A program made the position numbers and the translations under genes. This document shows, in pieces, positions 17,222-26,590 of a stretch of 64,000 nt of DNA. Below the pieces are notes generated by a model. It did not search any database. It saw only the letters and a program-made list of their open reading frames with translations, and was not told the DNA's origin. The DNA lies in the NCBI GenBank assembly GCA_016702605.1, contig JADJDQ010000002.1, positions 646,333 through 710,332 of the forward strand, written 5' to 3'. Source of the DNA: Candidatus Intricatilinea gracilis (GTDB taxonomy: Bacteria; Pseudomonadota; Gammaproteobacteria; Burkholderiales; Burkholderiaceae_C). Each line of letters opens with the position of its first letter. The stretch's first letter is position 1.

Positions 17222-19458
17222 CCACCCAAAAGACTTCCTGGCTGGCACGCCTCGTGGCCGGTGCCGAACTGCAGCACGCCGCCGACCAGGTGCGCCAGGC
17301 CAACGAGCAGGCCACCGCCAACGAACATGCACGAGCCGACGTCGAGGCCACGCTGGCCCAGGTGCAGGCCCATCTGGGCACGGTCGAGGCCGAACTGGCG
17401 GTGCGCACCAACATCATGAATGTCACCAGCATCGTGTCGGAGTCCGACAAGAAGGGCGACATCCTGAGCGTGAACGAGAAATTCGTCGAGGTCTCGAAGT
17501 ACAGCCGCAAGGAGCTGATCGGCGCGCCGCACAGCACCACCCGCCATCCCGACATGCCCAAGGAGGTGTTCAAGAAGATGTGGGCCACCATCGGACGCGG
17601 CGAGATGTTCCGCGGCGTCATCAAGAACCGCGCCAAGGACGGCACTCCGTACTACGTCGACGCGGTGATGGCACCCATCCTGGGCGACAACGGCAAGCCG
17701 ATGAAGTACCTGGGCGTGCGCTACGACATCACCGCGCAGGAGATCGAGCGGCAGAACGCACGTGGTGTGCTCAGTGCCATCGACCAGCTCTATGCCTTTG
17801 TCGAGTTCGACCTGACCGGCCATGTGCTGCATGCCAACGACAACTTCCTGAGCGTGCTGGGCTACACGCTGGACGAGGTGAAGGCCCGTCACCACCGCAT
17901 CTTCTGCGACCCGGCCCTGGCCAACAGCCCGGCCTACACGCAGTTCTGGGCCGACCTGGCGGCAGGGAAGAGTCACCGCGACACCTTCAGGCGCATCACC
18001 AGGAATGGGCAGGAGGTCTACATCCAGGCCGTCTATGCGCCGGTGAAGGACGAGATGGGCCGTGTGGTCAAGGTCATCAAGCTGGCCACCGACGTGACCG
18101 CCGAGGTCAAGGCCAACGACATGTTGCGCCAGGCGGTGGAGCAGGCCCATGCGGTCACCAATGCCGCCCGCGAAGGGAAGCTGTCGCAGCGTATTCCGCT
18201 CGAAGGCAAGACCGGCCCGATCGGCGAGTTGTGCAGCGGCGTCAACTCGCTGATGGAGACCACCTCGGTGATCCTCGACGATGTGGGGCGCGTGTTCGGC
18301 GCACTCGCCGCAGGCGACCTGTCGCAAAGCATCACGCGTGACTACGAGGGCACGTTCGGGCAGGTCAAGAACGACGCCAACGCCACCCGCGAGAAACTCG
18401 CCGCCATCATCGACGACGTCGGCCGGGTCTTCTCGGCACTGGCCAGCGGCGACCTGACCCAACGCATCACGCGCGAGACCGAAGGCACCTTCGACCAGGT
18501 CAAGAACGACGCCAACAGCAGCTGCGACCGCCTGGCCAGCATCATCGAGGAAGTGCGCGCCGCTGCCGATGCCCTCACCGGCGCGGCCGACCAGGTCAGC
18601 TCCACGGCGCAGAGCCTGTCGCAGGCGGCGAGTGAACAGGCCGCGTCGGTGGAGGAAACGACCGCATCGATCGAGCAGATGTCGGCCTCGATCTCGCAGA
18701 ACAGCGACAACGCCAAGGTCACCGACGGCATGGCCGCCAAGGCCTCGAAGGAAGCCACCGAAGGTGGTGACGCGGTGACACAGACCGTCAAGGCCATGAA
18801 GCAGATCGCGGCCAAGATCAGCATCGTCAACGACATCGCCTACCAGACCAATCTGCTCGCACTCAACGCCGCCATCGAGGCCGCCCGTGCCGGTGAACAT
18901 GGTAAGGGTTTCGCGGTGGTGGCCGCCGAGGTGCGCAAGCTCGCCGAACGCAGCCAGGAGGCCGCCAAGGAAATCGGCGACCTGGCAGGCAACAGCGTGT
19001 CGACGGCAGAACGTGCCGGGCGGCTGCTCGACGAGATCGTGCCCTCGATCCGCAAGACCTCGGACCTGGTGCAGGAGATCTCGGCCGCGTCCGAAGAACA
19101 GAGTTCGTCGGTCAACCAGATCGGCAACGCGATGGGCCAGCTCAGCAAGGCCACGCAGCAGAACGCCTCGGCGTCCGAGGAACTGGCCGCCACCAGCGAG
19201 GAGTTGTCGGGCCAGGCCGGCCAGTTGCAGGATGCGATCGGCTTCTTCAACGTGGTGGTCGACGCCCCACCGCCCATGGTCTCGCGTCGCGGCACGGTGG
19301 TGGCGATCGAACAACCGGCCCGGCGTGGCCGCACCAGCAGCAGCGGCTTTGGTGGCAACGGCGGCGGCTCATCCGGCACGAACGGCAGCACCAGCAGCAC
19401 ACAAAGGACCAGCGCGGCACTGGCCCGAACGGCCGAGGCCAACTTCCGCCCCTACTGA
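17218..19458 (+). CDS. Soluble chemoreceptor with two PAS domains and HAMP repeats
   Basis: 746 residues with no transmembrane helix. An N-terminal coiled region (1-60) is followed by PAS1 (about 65-165, with TRHPDMPKEVFKKMW as in Aer-like redox PAS domains), PAS2 (about 185-285), and HAMP-like units including two near-identical copies at about residues 354 and 400 (DDVGRVF-ALA-GDL-Q-ITR pattern, period 46). The signalling domain has the family tip DIAYQTNLLALNAAIEAARAGE. The last 60 residues are Gly/Ser/Thr-rich and end in NFRPY. It probably senses redox or an internal metabolite and drives the CheA encoded immediately upstream. Confidence 0.93.
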   Translation: MTTQKTSWLARLVAGAELQHAADQVRQANEQATANEHARADVEATLAQVQAHLGTVEAELAVRTNIMNVTSIVSESDKKGDILSVNEKFVEVSKYSRKELIGAPHSTTRHPDMPKEVFKKMWATIGRGEMFRGVIKNRAKDGTPYYVDAVMAPILGDNGKPMKYLGVRYDITAQEIERQNARGVLSAIDQLYAFVEFDLTGHVLHANDNFLSVLGYTLDEVKARHHRIFCDPALANSPAYTQFWADLAAGKSHRDTFRRITRNGQEVYIQAVYAPVKDEMGRVVKVIKLATDVTAEVKANDMLRQAVEQAHAVTNAAREGKLSQRIPLEGKTGPIGELCSGVNSLMETTSVILDDVGRVFGALAAGDLSQSITRDYEGTFGQVKNDANATREKLAAIIDDVGRVFSALASGDLTQRITRETEGTFDQVKNDANSSCDRLASIIEEVRAAADALTGAADQVSSTAQSLSQAASEQAASVEETTASIEQMSASISQNSDNAKVTDGMAAKASKEATEGGDAVTQTVKAMKQIAAKISIVNDIAYQTNLLALNAAIEAARAGEHGKGFAVVAAEVRKLAERSQEAAKEIGDLAGNSVSTAERAGRLLDEIVPSIRKTSDLVQEISAASEEQSSSVNQIGNAMGQLSKATQQNASASEELAATSEELSGQAGQLQDAIGFFNVVVDAPPPMVSRRGTVVAIEQPARRGRTSSSGFGGNGGGSSGTNGSTSSTQRTSAALARTAEANFRPY

Positions 19459-19547
19459 CAGCAGGCCATGCCCACACGCCCGACACCGGGCCAGACCGTG
19501 ACGCCACGCGCCACGACCAGGTCCACCAAGACGAGCAGGAGCCGGCA

Positions 19548-20162
19548 ATGAACGCCGTATCGAGCGCCAACATGGCCGTGCTCGCGCAGGCCGGCGCCAG
19601 TGCCAGTGCCAGTGCCAGTGCCAGTGCCAGTGCCAGTGCCAGTGCCAGTGCCAGTGCCAGTGCCAGTGAAGAAGACGCCGCCGGCACGGGCCAGTACCTC
19701 ACCTTCACGCTGGACGACGAGTGGTTCGCTGTCGGCATCGCCGAGGTGCGCGAGATCATTCAATACGGCCAGATGACAGAGGTGCCACTCATGCCCGACT
19801 TCGTGCGGGGTGTCATCAACCTGCGCGGCGCCGTCGTGCCTGTGATCGACCTGCAGGCCCGCCTGGGCCGGGCGCCGGCACTGGTGGGCGAACGCACCAG
19901 CATCGTCATCTTCGAGGTACGGCGCCACGGTGAGCGCCACGCGCTGGGCATGATGGTCGACGCGGTCAGCGAGGTCATCGAGATCGGCGACTCTGTCGTC
20001 GACCCGCCACCGCAGTTCGGCGGCAGGGTCAAGCGCGACTACATCCAGGGCATGGCCAAGGTGGGCGGGCGCTTCGTCGTCATCCTGTCGCTGGAGGCCA
20101 CACTCGACATCGACGACATGGCCGACCAGTGTGACCACGCCCGCCACAAGCTGGCCGCCTGA
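19548..20162 (+). CDS. cheW: CheW adaptor with Ala-Ser repeat extension
   Basis: 204 residues; AGGAG lies 7 bases before ATG 19548. Residues about 17-40 are twelve Ala-Ser pairs, encoded by a pure hexanucleotide repeat. From residue 48 it is an ordinary CheW domain: EWFAVGIAEVREII, PDFVRGVINLRG, VPVIDL and DAVSEVIEI. CheW links receptors to CheA. The Ala-Ser tract acts as a flexible N-terminal leader and is absent from typical CheW, which is about 160 residues. Copy-number change would alter its length without shifting frame. An internal ATG at codon 9 also lies upstream of the repeat. Confidence 0.95.
   Translation: MNAVSSANMAVLAQAGASASASASASASASASASASASASEEDAAGTGQYLTFTLDDEWFAVGIAEVREIIQYGQMTEVPLMPDFVRGVINLRGAVVPVIDLQARLGRAPALVGERTSIVIFEVRRHGERHALGMMVDAVSEVIEIGDSVVDPPPQFGGRVKRDYIQGMAKVGGRFVVILSLEATLDIDDMADQCDHARHKLAA
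19596..19667 (+). repeat. (GCCAGT)12 hexanucleotide tandem repeat inside cheW
   Basis: Twelve perfect copies of GCCAGT in 72 bases, encoding (Ala-Ser)12 in the CheW frame. The absence of synonymous drift between copies points to recent slippage-driven expansion, so the copy number is probably variable between strains. Confidence 0.95.
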
Positions 20163-20180
20163 ACCCGGCGGCGCCACGAC

Positions 20181-21029
20181 ATGAACAGCCCACTTTCCGT
20201 CGGAGTCGACACCCGCGCACTGAGCGACCGCACCTTCGGCCGGATCTGCCAGGTGATGTACGACAGCGTTGGCATGGCGCTCAACGCGTCGAAGAAGCCA
20301 CTCGTCGTGTCACGCCTGGGGCCACGCATCAACAAGCTTGGCCTCGGTGGCTACGACGACTACCTGGCACTGCTCGAAGACGAGGCCGAGGCGGCCGAGT
20401 TCCAGATGGCAGTCGACCTGCTGACCACCAACGAGACCTACTTCTTTCGCGAACCCAAACACTACGAGGTGCTCGAACGTGAACTGGCGGCGCGCCGCAG
20501 CCGTGCCCCGCTGGCGGTGTGGAGTGCAGCATCGTCCTTCGGCGACGAGGCCTACAGCACCGCGATGCTGCTGTCCGACATGCAGCACAGCGGGCGCGTC
20601 GGGCCGGGCTGGTCCATCCTGGCGACCGACATCAGCCACCGTGTGTTGCTCAGCGCCAAACAAGCGGTCTACCCGGTGGACCGGCTGCGCAACGTCGGCC
20701 CCGAGCGCCTGAAACGCTACTGCCTGCGCGGCGAAGGCCCGGCCGAAGGTCAGGTGATGATGCAGCCCAGGCTGCGCGAGCAGGTACGTTTCGGCCAGCT
20801 CAACCTGTGCAAACCCTTCACGGGGGTCGGGCCGTTCGACGTGATCTTCCTGCGCAACGTGCTGATCTATTTCGACGCCGAGACCAAACGTCAGGTCATC
20901 GACCGGGTGGTCGACACACTGCTGCCGGGCGGCCTGTTCTTCATCGGCACGGCCGAGGGCCGGGTGCACGACGGCGTCAAGCTCCAAGCCATCGTGCCCG
21001 GCGCCTACCGCAAACCCGGGGGCGCCTGA
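20181..21029 (+). CDS. cheR: Chemotaxis protein methyltransferase CheR
   Basis: 282 residues, the usual length. An N-terminal helical domain with the family motif TTNETYFFREPKH is followed by a Rossmann methyltransferase domain: VWSAASSFGDEAYS binds S-adenosylmethionine, then ILATDIS and FDVIFLRNVLIYFD. The family usually has GCSTGEE at the first of these; here it reads AASSFGDE. It methylates receptor glutamates, opposing CheB. It starts 18 bases after cheW and ends 3 bases before cheD. Confidence 0.95.
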   Translation: MNSPLSVGVDTRALSDRTFGRICQVMYDSVGMALNASKKPLVVSRLGPRINKLGLGGYDDYLALLEDEAEAAEFQMAVDLLTTNETYFFREPKHYEVLERELAARRSRAPLAVWSAASSFGDEAYSTAMLLSDMQHSGRVGPGWSILATDISHRVLLSAKQAVYPVDRLRNVGPERLKRYCLRGEGPAEGQVMMQPRLREQVRFGQLNLCKPFTGVGPFDVIFLRNVLIYFDAETKRQVIDRVVDTLLPGGLFFIGTAEGRVHDGVKLQAIVPGAYRKPGGA

Positions 21030-21032
21030 CCC

Positions 21033-21506
21033 ATGACCGCCGTATTCGTTCTCAGGCCGGGTGATGTGGCCATCGCCAGCCGCGACGAACGGCTAGAGAC
21101 CCTGCTCGGCTCGTGTGTGGCCGTGCTGCTGAACGACCCGCGCCGCACCGTGGGCGCGATGTGCCACATCGTGCATGCCGGCGAACCACCGGCAGCGGCA
21201 GCCGGTGACACCACGTTTGCGCGCCCTGCCCTGCAGGCGCTGTTTGCCGGCCTGCGCGCACGCGGCATCACGCCGGCCCTGTGTGAGGCGCGGATCTACG
21301 GCGGCGGCAACATGTTTCCGGCGCAGTTCACCGGTCATCACGTGGGTGCGAGCAATGTGCAGCAAGTGCTGGCGCTGCTGCAGGCTTCGGGCATGCACGT
21401 GATCTCGCAGGCGTCGGGCGGCAGTTGTTACCGCAAGCTGAGCTGGGTGGTCGGCACACAGGAGCCGCTGTGCCTGGAGGTCGACGTGGCGCAGGCCGGT
21501 GCATGA
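21033..21506 (+). CDS. cheD: Chemoreceptor glutamine deamidase CheD
   Basis: 157 residues. Family catalytic features are present: GSCVAVLL with the nucleophilic Cys, CHIVHAGEP with the catalytic His, and ARIYGGGNMF. CheD converts receptor glutamines to methylatable glutamates and in some bacteria works with CheC; here no cheC is seen. It lies between cheR and cheB, 3 bases after the cheR stop. ATG 21033 is the only sensible start. Confidence 0.94.
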   Translation: MTAVFVLRPGDVAIASRDERLETLLGSCVAVLLNDPRRTVGAMCHIVHAGEPPAAAAGDTTFARPALQALFAGLRARGITPALCEARIYGGGNMFPAQFTGHHVGASNVQQVLALLQASGMHVISQASGGSCYRKLSWVVGTQEPLCLEVDVAQAGA

Positions 21507-21543
21507 CGCGGCGGCCCCACGCACGACCAGCGCGCCCCGCACA

Positions 21544-21565
21544 AGCCTAGTCAGCCTAGTCAGCC
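21544..21565. repeat. Short direct repeat between cheD and cheB
   Basis: AGCCTAGTC occurs twice in direct tandem (21544-21552, 21553-21561) and its first four bases once more. It is in the 117-base gap before cheB. No function is evident. Confidence 0.5.
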
Positions 21566-21623
21566 AAGCCCTTAACACCAGCTTCTGCGCAAGCACCAGC
21601 GCCCCAGCAACTTCTACCTCCTC

Positions 21624-22733
21624 ATGGCAGCCATCAAGGTCTACGTGGTCGACGACTCCGCCGTGGTGCGCCAGACGGTGGCGCATCTGCTCGCCGGCCT
21701 GTCCGACATCGAACTCATCGGTGCGGCGCCGAACCCGCTGATCGCCATCGATGCGATGAAGAAGAACCGCCCCGACGTCTTGCTGCTCGACATCGAGATG
21801 CCGGGCATGGACGGCCTGACCTTCCTGCGCCAGGTGATGAGCAGTGACCCGATACCGACGGTGATCTGCTCCACCCTGGGCACCGAAGGCAGCCGTGTCG
21901 CCCTGGACGCCCTGGCCATCGGCGCCGTGGCCGTGCTGGCCAAGCCCCGGCTGGGGCTGAAGCAACACCTCGAGGATTCGCGTCAGGAACTGATCCAGAC
22001 GCTGCGTGCCGCCGCGCGTTCAAGGCCACGTGCACGCACAACGGCCACGGCTCAGGCCAATGTCGGCTCGTCAGCCGGCACCACGGCCACCGCGACAACC
22101 ACATCCCGGCCATCGCCCGTGAGCGCGGCAGCGGGCGCGCCGCGTGTGCACGCGCTGGCGGTCAACAAGCCGGTCGTGATCGGCAGTTCGACCGGCGGCA
22201 CACAAGCACTCGAACTGGTGCTTTCCTGCCTGCCGGCCGATGCGCCGGGCATCGCCATCACGCAGCACATGCCGGAGAAGTTCACCGCCATGTACGCCGC
22301 CCGCCTGGACGGCCTGTGTGCCATGAACGTGCGCGAGGCGCGCGACGGCGACCGGCTCGAACGCGGCGTGGCGCTCATCGCCCCGGGCGGGCGCCACATG
22401 CAGTTGCGCAAGGCCGCCGGCCAGTACTTCGTGACGGTGCTCGACGGCCCGCCGGTGAACCGCCACAAGCCGTCGGTCGACGTGTTGTTCAGGTCCACCG
22501 CCGACTGTGCCGGGGCCAATGCCCTGGCCATCATCATGACCGGCATGGGCGACGACGGCGCACGCGGCATGAAGACGATGCACGACACGGGTGCCCGCAC
22601 CATCGCGCAAAACGAGGAGACCTGCGTGGTCTTCGGCATGCCCAAGGAGGCGATCAAGCTGCAGGCGGTGGACGACATCCTGCCGCTCGAAGCCATCGCC
22701 CGCGCCATCCTGCAGTTCGACGCACGCGCCTGA
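21624..22733 (+). CDS. cheB: Chemotaxis response regulator / protein-glutamate methylesterase CheB
   Basis: 369 residues. A receiver domain (1-120) with VVDDSAV and phospho-acceptor D in LLLDIEMPGMDG is joined by an Ala/Thr/Arg-rich linker (about 130-175) to the methylesterase domain. Catalytic triad: S189 in SSTGG, H215 in ITQHMP and D310 in MGDDGA. When phosphorylated by CheA it removes receptor methyl groups. It is the last gene of the chemotaxis operon; 10 bases separate it from the convergent DUF411 gene. Confidence 0.96.
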   Translation: MAAIKVYVVDDSAVVRQTVAHLLAGLSDIELIGAAPNPLIAIDAMKKNRPDVLLLDIEMPGMDGLTFLRQVMSSDPIPTVICSTLGTEGSRVALDALAIGAVAVLAKPRLGLKQHLEDSRQELIQTLRAAARSRPRARTTATAQANVGSSAGTTATATTTSRPSPVSAAAGAPRVHALAVNKPVVIGSSTGGTQALELVLSCLPADAPGIAITQHMPEKFTAMYAARLDGLCAMNVREARDGDRLERGVALIAPGGRHMQLRKAAGQYFVTVLDGPPVNRHKPSVDVLFRSTADCAGANALAIIMTGMGDDGARGMKTMHDTGARTIAQNEETCVVFGMPKEAIKLQAVDDILPLEAIARAILQFDARA

Positions 22734-22743
22734 GCGCGCAGGT

Positions 22744-23250
22744 TCAGCGGTAGCTCTGCCAGACCTTGGCGCTGCCGTCGTCGGCCACCAGCAGCACGTC
22801 GTACGGATCCTTGCGGCCCTTGTATTCGGGGCCGTCCATGCCGGGTGAACCGATGGGCATGGCCGGCACGGCCAGGCCGATGGCCGTGGGTTTGTTCGCG
22901 AGCAGGCGCCGGATATCACTTGCCGGCACGTGGCCTTCGACCGCGTAGCCGCCGATCAGCGCCGTGTGGCACGAGGCATATCGCTGCGCCAGGCCCAGCC
23001 GGGCACGCATCTGGTCGTTGCCACCATCGTGCGAGGTCACGACAAAACCGCTGGCCTTCAGATGGTCGATCCAGTCGTGGCAACACCCGCAGCCGGGCGC
23101 CGTCCAGACCTCGACCGGTGTGGCCGCGGGTTTGGCCTTCTGGGCCAGCACCCACGCCGGCAAGGCCAGGCCAAGGCCAGCACCCGCCAAAGCTCGCAAG
23201 GTGTGACGCCGGTGCGACTTGTCGAGGCGCCGATCGAAACGCTGATCCAT
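22744..23250 (-). CDS. DUF411 metal-binding periplasmic protein
   Basis: 168 residues from ATG 23250. The N-terminus carries HRRHTLRALAG before a hydrophobic segment and WVLA, so export is expected; the twin Arg raises the possibility of the Tat route. The mature part has the family motif APGCGCCHDW and later CHTALIGGYAVEGHVP and AVPAMPIGSPGM, the pattern of DUF411 (CzcC/copper-associated) proteins. It is probably a periplasmic copper or other soft-metal binder. No copper genes adjoin it; it converges on cheB. Confidence 0.88.
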   Translation of the reverse strand: MDQRFDRRLDKSHRRHTLRALAGAGLGLALPAWVLAQKAKPAATPVEVWTAPGCGCCHDWIDHLKASGFVVTSHDGGNDQMRARLGLAQRYASCHTALIGGYAVEGHVPASDIRRLLANKPTAIGLAVPAMPIGSPGMDGPEYKGRKDPYDVLLVADDGSAKVWQSYR

Positions 23251-23592
23251 GTCCGACTCCTGTGCAGATTGCGGCCATGTCCGGCCGCAGCGAACATTGT
23301 CATTGATCCGGCTTGGCACCGCCTGCAGTGTCCCGGCTGGGGAGGCGGTCAAGGTCGAGCTTGCGGTGTCGTGGTGCTGATTGGGGCGTGGACATGCTGC
23401 GGTGCAGAGGCATCGCCCGTCCCACGGGTCGATTCAACCAGGGCGGGTCGACCTCGACCCGAGAGGCCGCAGCTATGGCAAGCTTGCACGCCCTGTCTTG
23501 TTGCCTGTGACACGGCGCGGGTTGTGCGCTGCCAGCAGCCACAAGACACTCGCCTCCCCACCCTCGACCCGCCCACACGACCCAGGTGAACG
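23251..23592. other. Intergenic region with no recognised gene
   Basis: 342 bases between the divergent DUF411 and MoxR-type ATPase genes, so it should contain both promoters. No convincing -35/-10 pair, small gene or hairpin was seen. The last 20 bases carry AGGTGA, the ribosome site for the ATPase gene. Confidence 0.6.
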
Positions 23593-24711
23593 ATGCTCGG
23601 CAATCCGATGAACATTCCGCCCATCTCGATCTCGGGCGCCAAGGCCGCGTTGATCGAGCAATACGCCGACACCACGCTGCGTCGGCGAGCGTCGATGTTG
23701 TGGGGGCCGCGCGGCGTGGGCAAGTCGTCGGTGGTGCGCCAGGTGGCGGCACATTTCGGCGTGCCGCTGGTGGATCTGCGCCTCACCACCATCGAACCGG
23801 TGGACATCCGCGGTGCCATCTATGCCGACGATGTGCAGGGCAAGACGGTGTGGTTTCCGCCCGAGTTCCTGCCCACCGCCGATCAGCCGGCCGGCATCCT
23901 GTTTCTGGATGAACTCACCGCCGCCGACCAGCGCCTGCAGATCTCGGCCTATTCACTCATCCTCGACCGGCGCGTCGGCCACTATGTCTTGCCCGACGGC
24001 TGGCAGGTGGTGGCCGCCGGCAACGCCAGTTTTCACGGCGCGGTGAGCCACGACATGGGCACGGCGCTGGCCGACCGCATGTTTCATTTCAATGTGCAGA
24101 CCGCCATCGATGCCTTTCTGGCGCATGCCGTGGCAAGCGGCTTTGCGCCCGAGGTGATGGCCTATCTGCGTGTGCGGCCCGACAAACTCGACGACACGCA
24201 GGCGCAACTCGCTGCCGACCACCTCATCGGCGCCAGCCCGCGGGGTTGGGAGGACGTGTCGAACGTGCTGAAGTCGCGCCTGAGTGACTCGGCCAAACGT
24301 GTCTTCGTGCAGGGCCGCATCGGCGCGGCCAACGCAGCCGAGTTTTTTGGCGTGCTGCGCGAGATCCAGTCCGGCGCCGACGTGCTGGCCCTGCTGGCGG
24401 CCAGGCCGGGCAAGGACACCGTCGATCTGCTGCCGCGCAGCCTGGATGGCCTGTACGGGATGACCTACGGCCTGCTGGCCGCCTGCACCAGCAACACCGC
24501 GCTGGCGCGTGCCCTCGAGATCGTCGAGCAACTGCCCGACATCCGCAGCCAGGCCAACACCCCGGCGCTGCCGGTGCGTGAGGTGCAGACCCTGGCCATG
24601 GAGCTGATGATGCAAAAGGCGCTCGAAACCGGCCTCGAAGCCACCATCATGGACAGCCCGGCCTACCACCGTTATGCCGAGAGGCGCCGCAAGGACGGGC
24701 TGGCGAGTTGA
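23593..24711 (+). CDS. MoxR-type AAA+ ATPase
   Basis: 372 residues; AGGTGA lies 5 bases upstream of ATG 23593. Walker A GPRGVGKSS near residue 40, Walker B ILFLDEL near residue 100, and sensor-1 Asn in VVAAGNASF. The C-terminal half is an all-helical lid with no recognised motif. MoxR ATPases work as chaperones with VWA-domain partners to mature or insert metal centres or assemble complexes. A VWA protein follows in the same operon, which supports that role here; the client is unknown. Confidence 0.9.
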   Translation: MLGNPMNIPPISISGAKAALIEQYADTTLRRRASMLWGPRGVGKSSVVRQVAAHFGVPLVDLRLTTIEPVDIRGAIYADDVQGKTVWFPPEFLPTADQPAGILFLDELTAADQRLQISAYSLILDRRVGHYVLPDGWQVVAAGNASFHGAVSHDMGTALADRMFHFNVQTAIDAFLAHAVASGFAPEVMAYLRVRPDKLDDTQAQLAADHLIGASPRGWEDVSNVLKSRLSDSAKRVFVQGRIGAANAAEFFGVLREIQSGADVLALLAARPGKDTVDLLPRSLDGLYGMTYGLLAACTSNTALARALEIVEQLPDIRSQANTPALPVREVQTLAMELMMQKALETGLEATIMDSPAYHRYAERRRKDGLAS

Positions 24712-24763
24712 GCGGGCGCCACCTCGTCCCAACAGCTTTGCCTGCGCCAACCCGGCCCTCCTC

Positions 24764-26329
24764 ATGACTGCCGCCGACGCACCCGCGAACGGGCCCGAGT
24801 TCACCGGCCACCGCGGCACGCGTGCGATCCAGCGCATGGTGGAACACGCGCCGTCCACCGGCGGCCTGGCGCTGTGGGTGGCGCATCAGGATCTGGATCT
24901 GGTCGATTTCGCCGAGTTGTCCAACCAGCAGCTGGCACCGGCCGCGCCGCGGGTGATCGGGACAGCGACGACCAGCGCCGCCCTCGCTGCGACCGACGGC
25001 AACACCGTCTTCTACTCGCCCGCTTTCGAGCGCCTGGCGCTGGCCGAGCAGGTCGGCCTGGTGGCCCACGAGGTGCTGCACATCGCGCTGCGCCATCCGC
25101 AGCGTTATGTGGAACTGCAACAGCAACTGGGTGATGTCGACCTGCAGCTGTTCAACTTGTGCGCCGACGCCGTGGTGAACAGCGCGCTGGCGCACCTGGC
25201 CTGGCTGAAGTTGCCGGCTTCGGCCATGTTGATCGATCGCCTGCTGGCGCAGGTGTTGTCGATCCACCTGGCGGCCGAGGCGGCCCTGCTCGAGTGGGAC
25301 GTTGAGCGCCTGTACCGCGCCATCGACGACCGCCGCCCGCCCGATGCCGGCGACCAGCGGCGCAGTGGTCGGCAGGATTCGTCGAAGGGCGGCGCACAAA
25401 CCGGCGGCGGCCGGCCAGGCGCCGGGCAGCAGGGCAAGTCACCACAGGGCGACGGGCGCACAGGCGACACCCGGCAGGGCGACACCGGGCAGCCGATGGG
25501 TGATCGCGGCGCCGGTGGCGGACACGATCAGCAGGGCCACGCCGGCAGCGAGCAGGGCGCACCCGTCGACGGACCACGCTCGGGACGCGCCCGGTCGCTC
25601 TCGGGCGGTGTGGCCATCGATCTGCTGCCGCAAGACCAGGCCCGGGCCGAGCCGCAGGCCGAGGCCGGGCTGGCGCGTGAATGGAGTGAACGGGTGATGC
25701 GCGCCCATGCCAGCGACGGCGCCCATTCGATGCTGCGTGCCCTGCTGGCCGACCTGCCGCGCAGCCACACGCCGTGGGAGCAGCTGCTGCGCACACAACT
25801 CACGCGCAGCCTGGCGCCGCGTGCCGATCTGTCGTGGTCGCGCCCGACCCGGTCCTACCTGGCCAACCAGGGGCGCACCGGCGGCAACAAACGCCTGCCC
25901 TGGGAACCGGGCAACAGCGGCACCAGGTCCGTGCCGCGGCTGGTGTTGATCGTCGACGTGTCGGGCTCGATCGCCGGCGAGCTGCTGGAGCGTTTCTCGC
26001 GCGAGACGATGGCCATCCTGCGCCGGCTCGAAGCCGGCCTCGTGCTGGTGCTCGGCGACGACCGGGTGCGCGGGGTCGAGCATGTCAAGCCCGAGGCCAT
26101 CACCTCGGGGCGTTTCGATCTGGCGACGATCAGCTTTCAGGGCGGCGGTGACACCGACTTCACGCCGCTGCTCGAAGAGGCCGACAGCCATCGTCCGGAC
26201 ATCGGCGTGGTGCTCACCGACCTGCAGGGCCCGACACGGTTCCAGCCACGCTGGCCGGTGATCTGGGCCGTGCCCGAGGCCTGGGCGACGGCGATGCAGC
26301 CGTTCGGACGCAAGATCGTGCTGCGCTGA
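24764..26329 (+). CDS. VWA-like metallopeptidase-like protein (DUF2201 type), MoxR partner
   Basis: 521 residues from ATG 24764. The N-terminal domain (about 1-200) contains HEVLHIALRHP, an HEXXH zinc motif with an additional downstream His, as in DUF2201_N proteins. Residues about 200-300 are a Gly/Gln/Asp-rich disordered linker. The C-terminal domain from about 395 is VWA-like, with the MIDAS start VDVSGS and a late VVLTDLQG. It follows the MoxR-type ATPase by 52 bases. The pair probably acts as a chaperone-like module; whether the HEXXH site is an active protease is unknown. Confidence 0.87.
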   Translation: MTAADAPANGPEFTGHRGTRAIQRMVEHAPSTGGLALWVAHQDLDLVDFAELSNQQLAPAAPRVIGTATTSAALAATDGNTVFYSPAFERLALAEQVGLVAHEVLHIALRHPQRYVELQQQLGDVDLQLFNLCADAVVNSALAHLAWLKLPASAMLIDRLLAQVLSIHLAAEAALLEWDVERLYRAIDDRRPPDAGDQRRSGRQDSSKGGAQTGGGRPGAGQQGKSPQGDGRTGDTRQGDTGQPMGDRGAGGGHDQQGHAGSEQGAPVDGPRSGRARSLSGGVAIDLLPQDQARAEPQAEAGLAREWSERVMRAHASDGAHSMLRALLADLPRSHTPWEQLLRTQLTRSLAPRADLSWSRPTRSYLANQGRTGGNKRLPWEPGNSGTRSVPRLVLIVDVSGSIAGELLERFSRETMAILRRLEAGLVLVLGDDRVRGVEHVKPEAITSGRFDLATISFQGGGDTDFTPLLEEADSHRPDIGVVLTDLQGPTRFQPRWPVIWAVPEAWATAMQPFGRKIVLR

Positions 26330-26590
26330 GCTGCGGGCTTGCCGGCGCAAGGCGCCGCCCAGATGTGACAAGAGTTTTCGCGCTGCAACAACTGCCTGGC
26401 GTCGGCCCAGGCAAGGGGCAACAACCTTGATCACATCCTTGCCATCGACAAATCGCTGGCAACGGGTAGATGATCACTTTTCCCATTTGACGATCATCGC
26501 GTGCTGGCGCAAGGCTCGAGGCCCGGTCGACAACTGCTCGACATGGACTGCTGGCCCAGTTGCGGCCGCAGAACCATGAGGATGGATGTC

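Noticed and set aside
26375..26405. Hairpin after the VWA gene as a terminator
   Set aside because: The stem is short and has no T-run; not strong enough to list.
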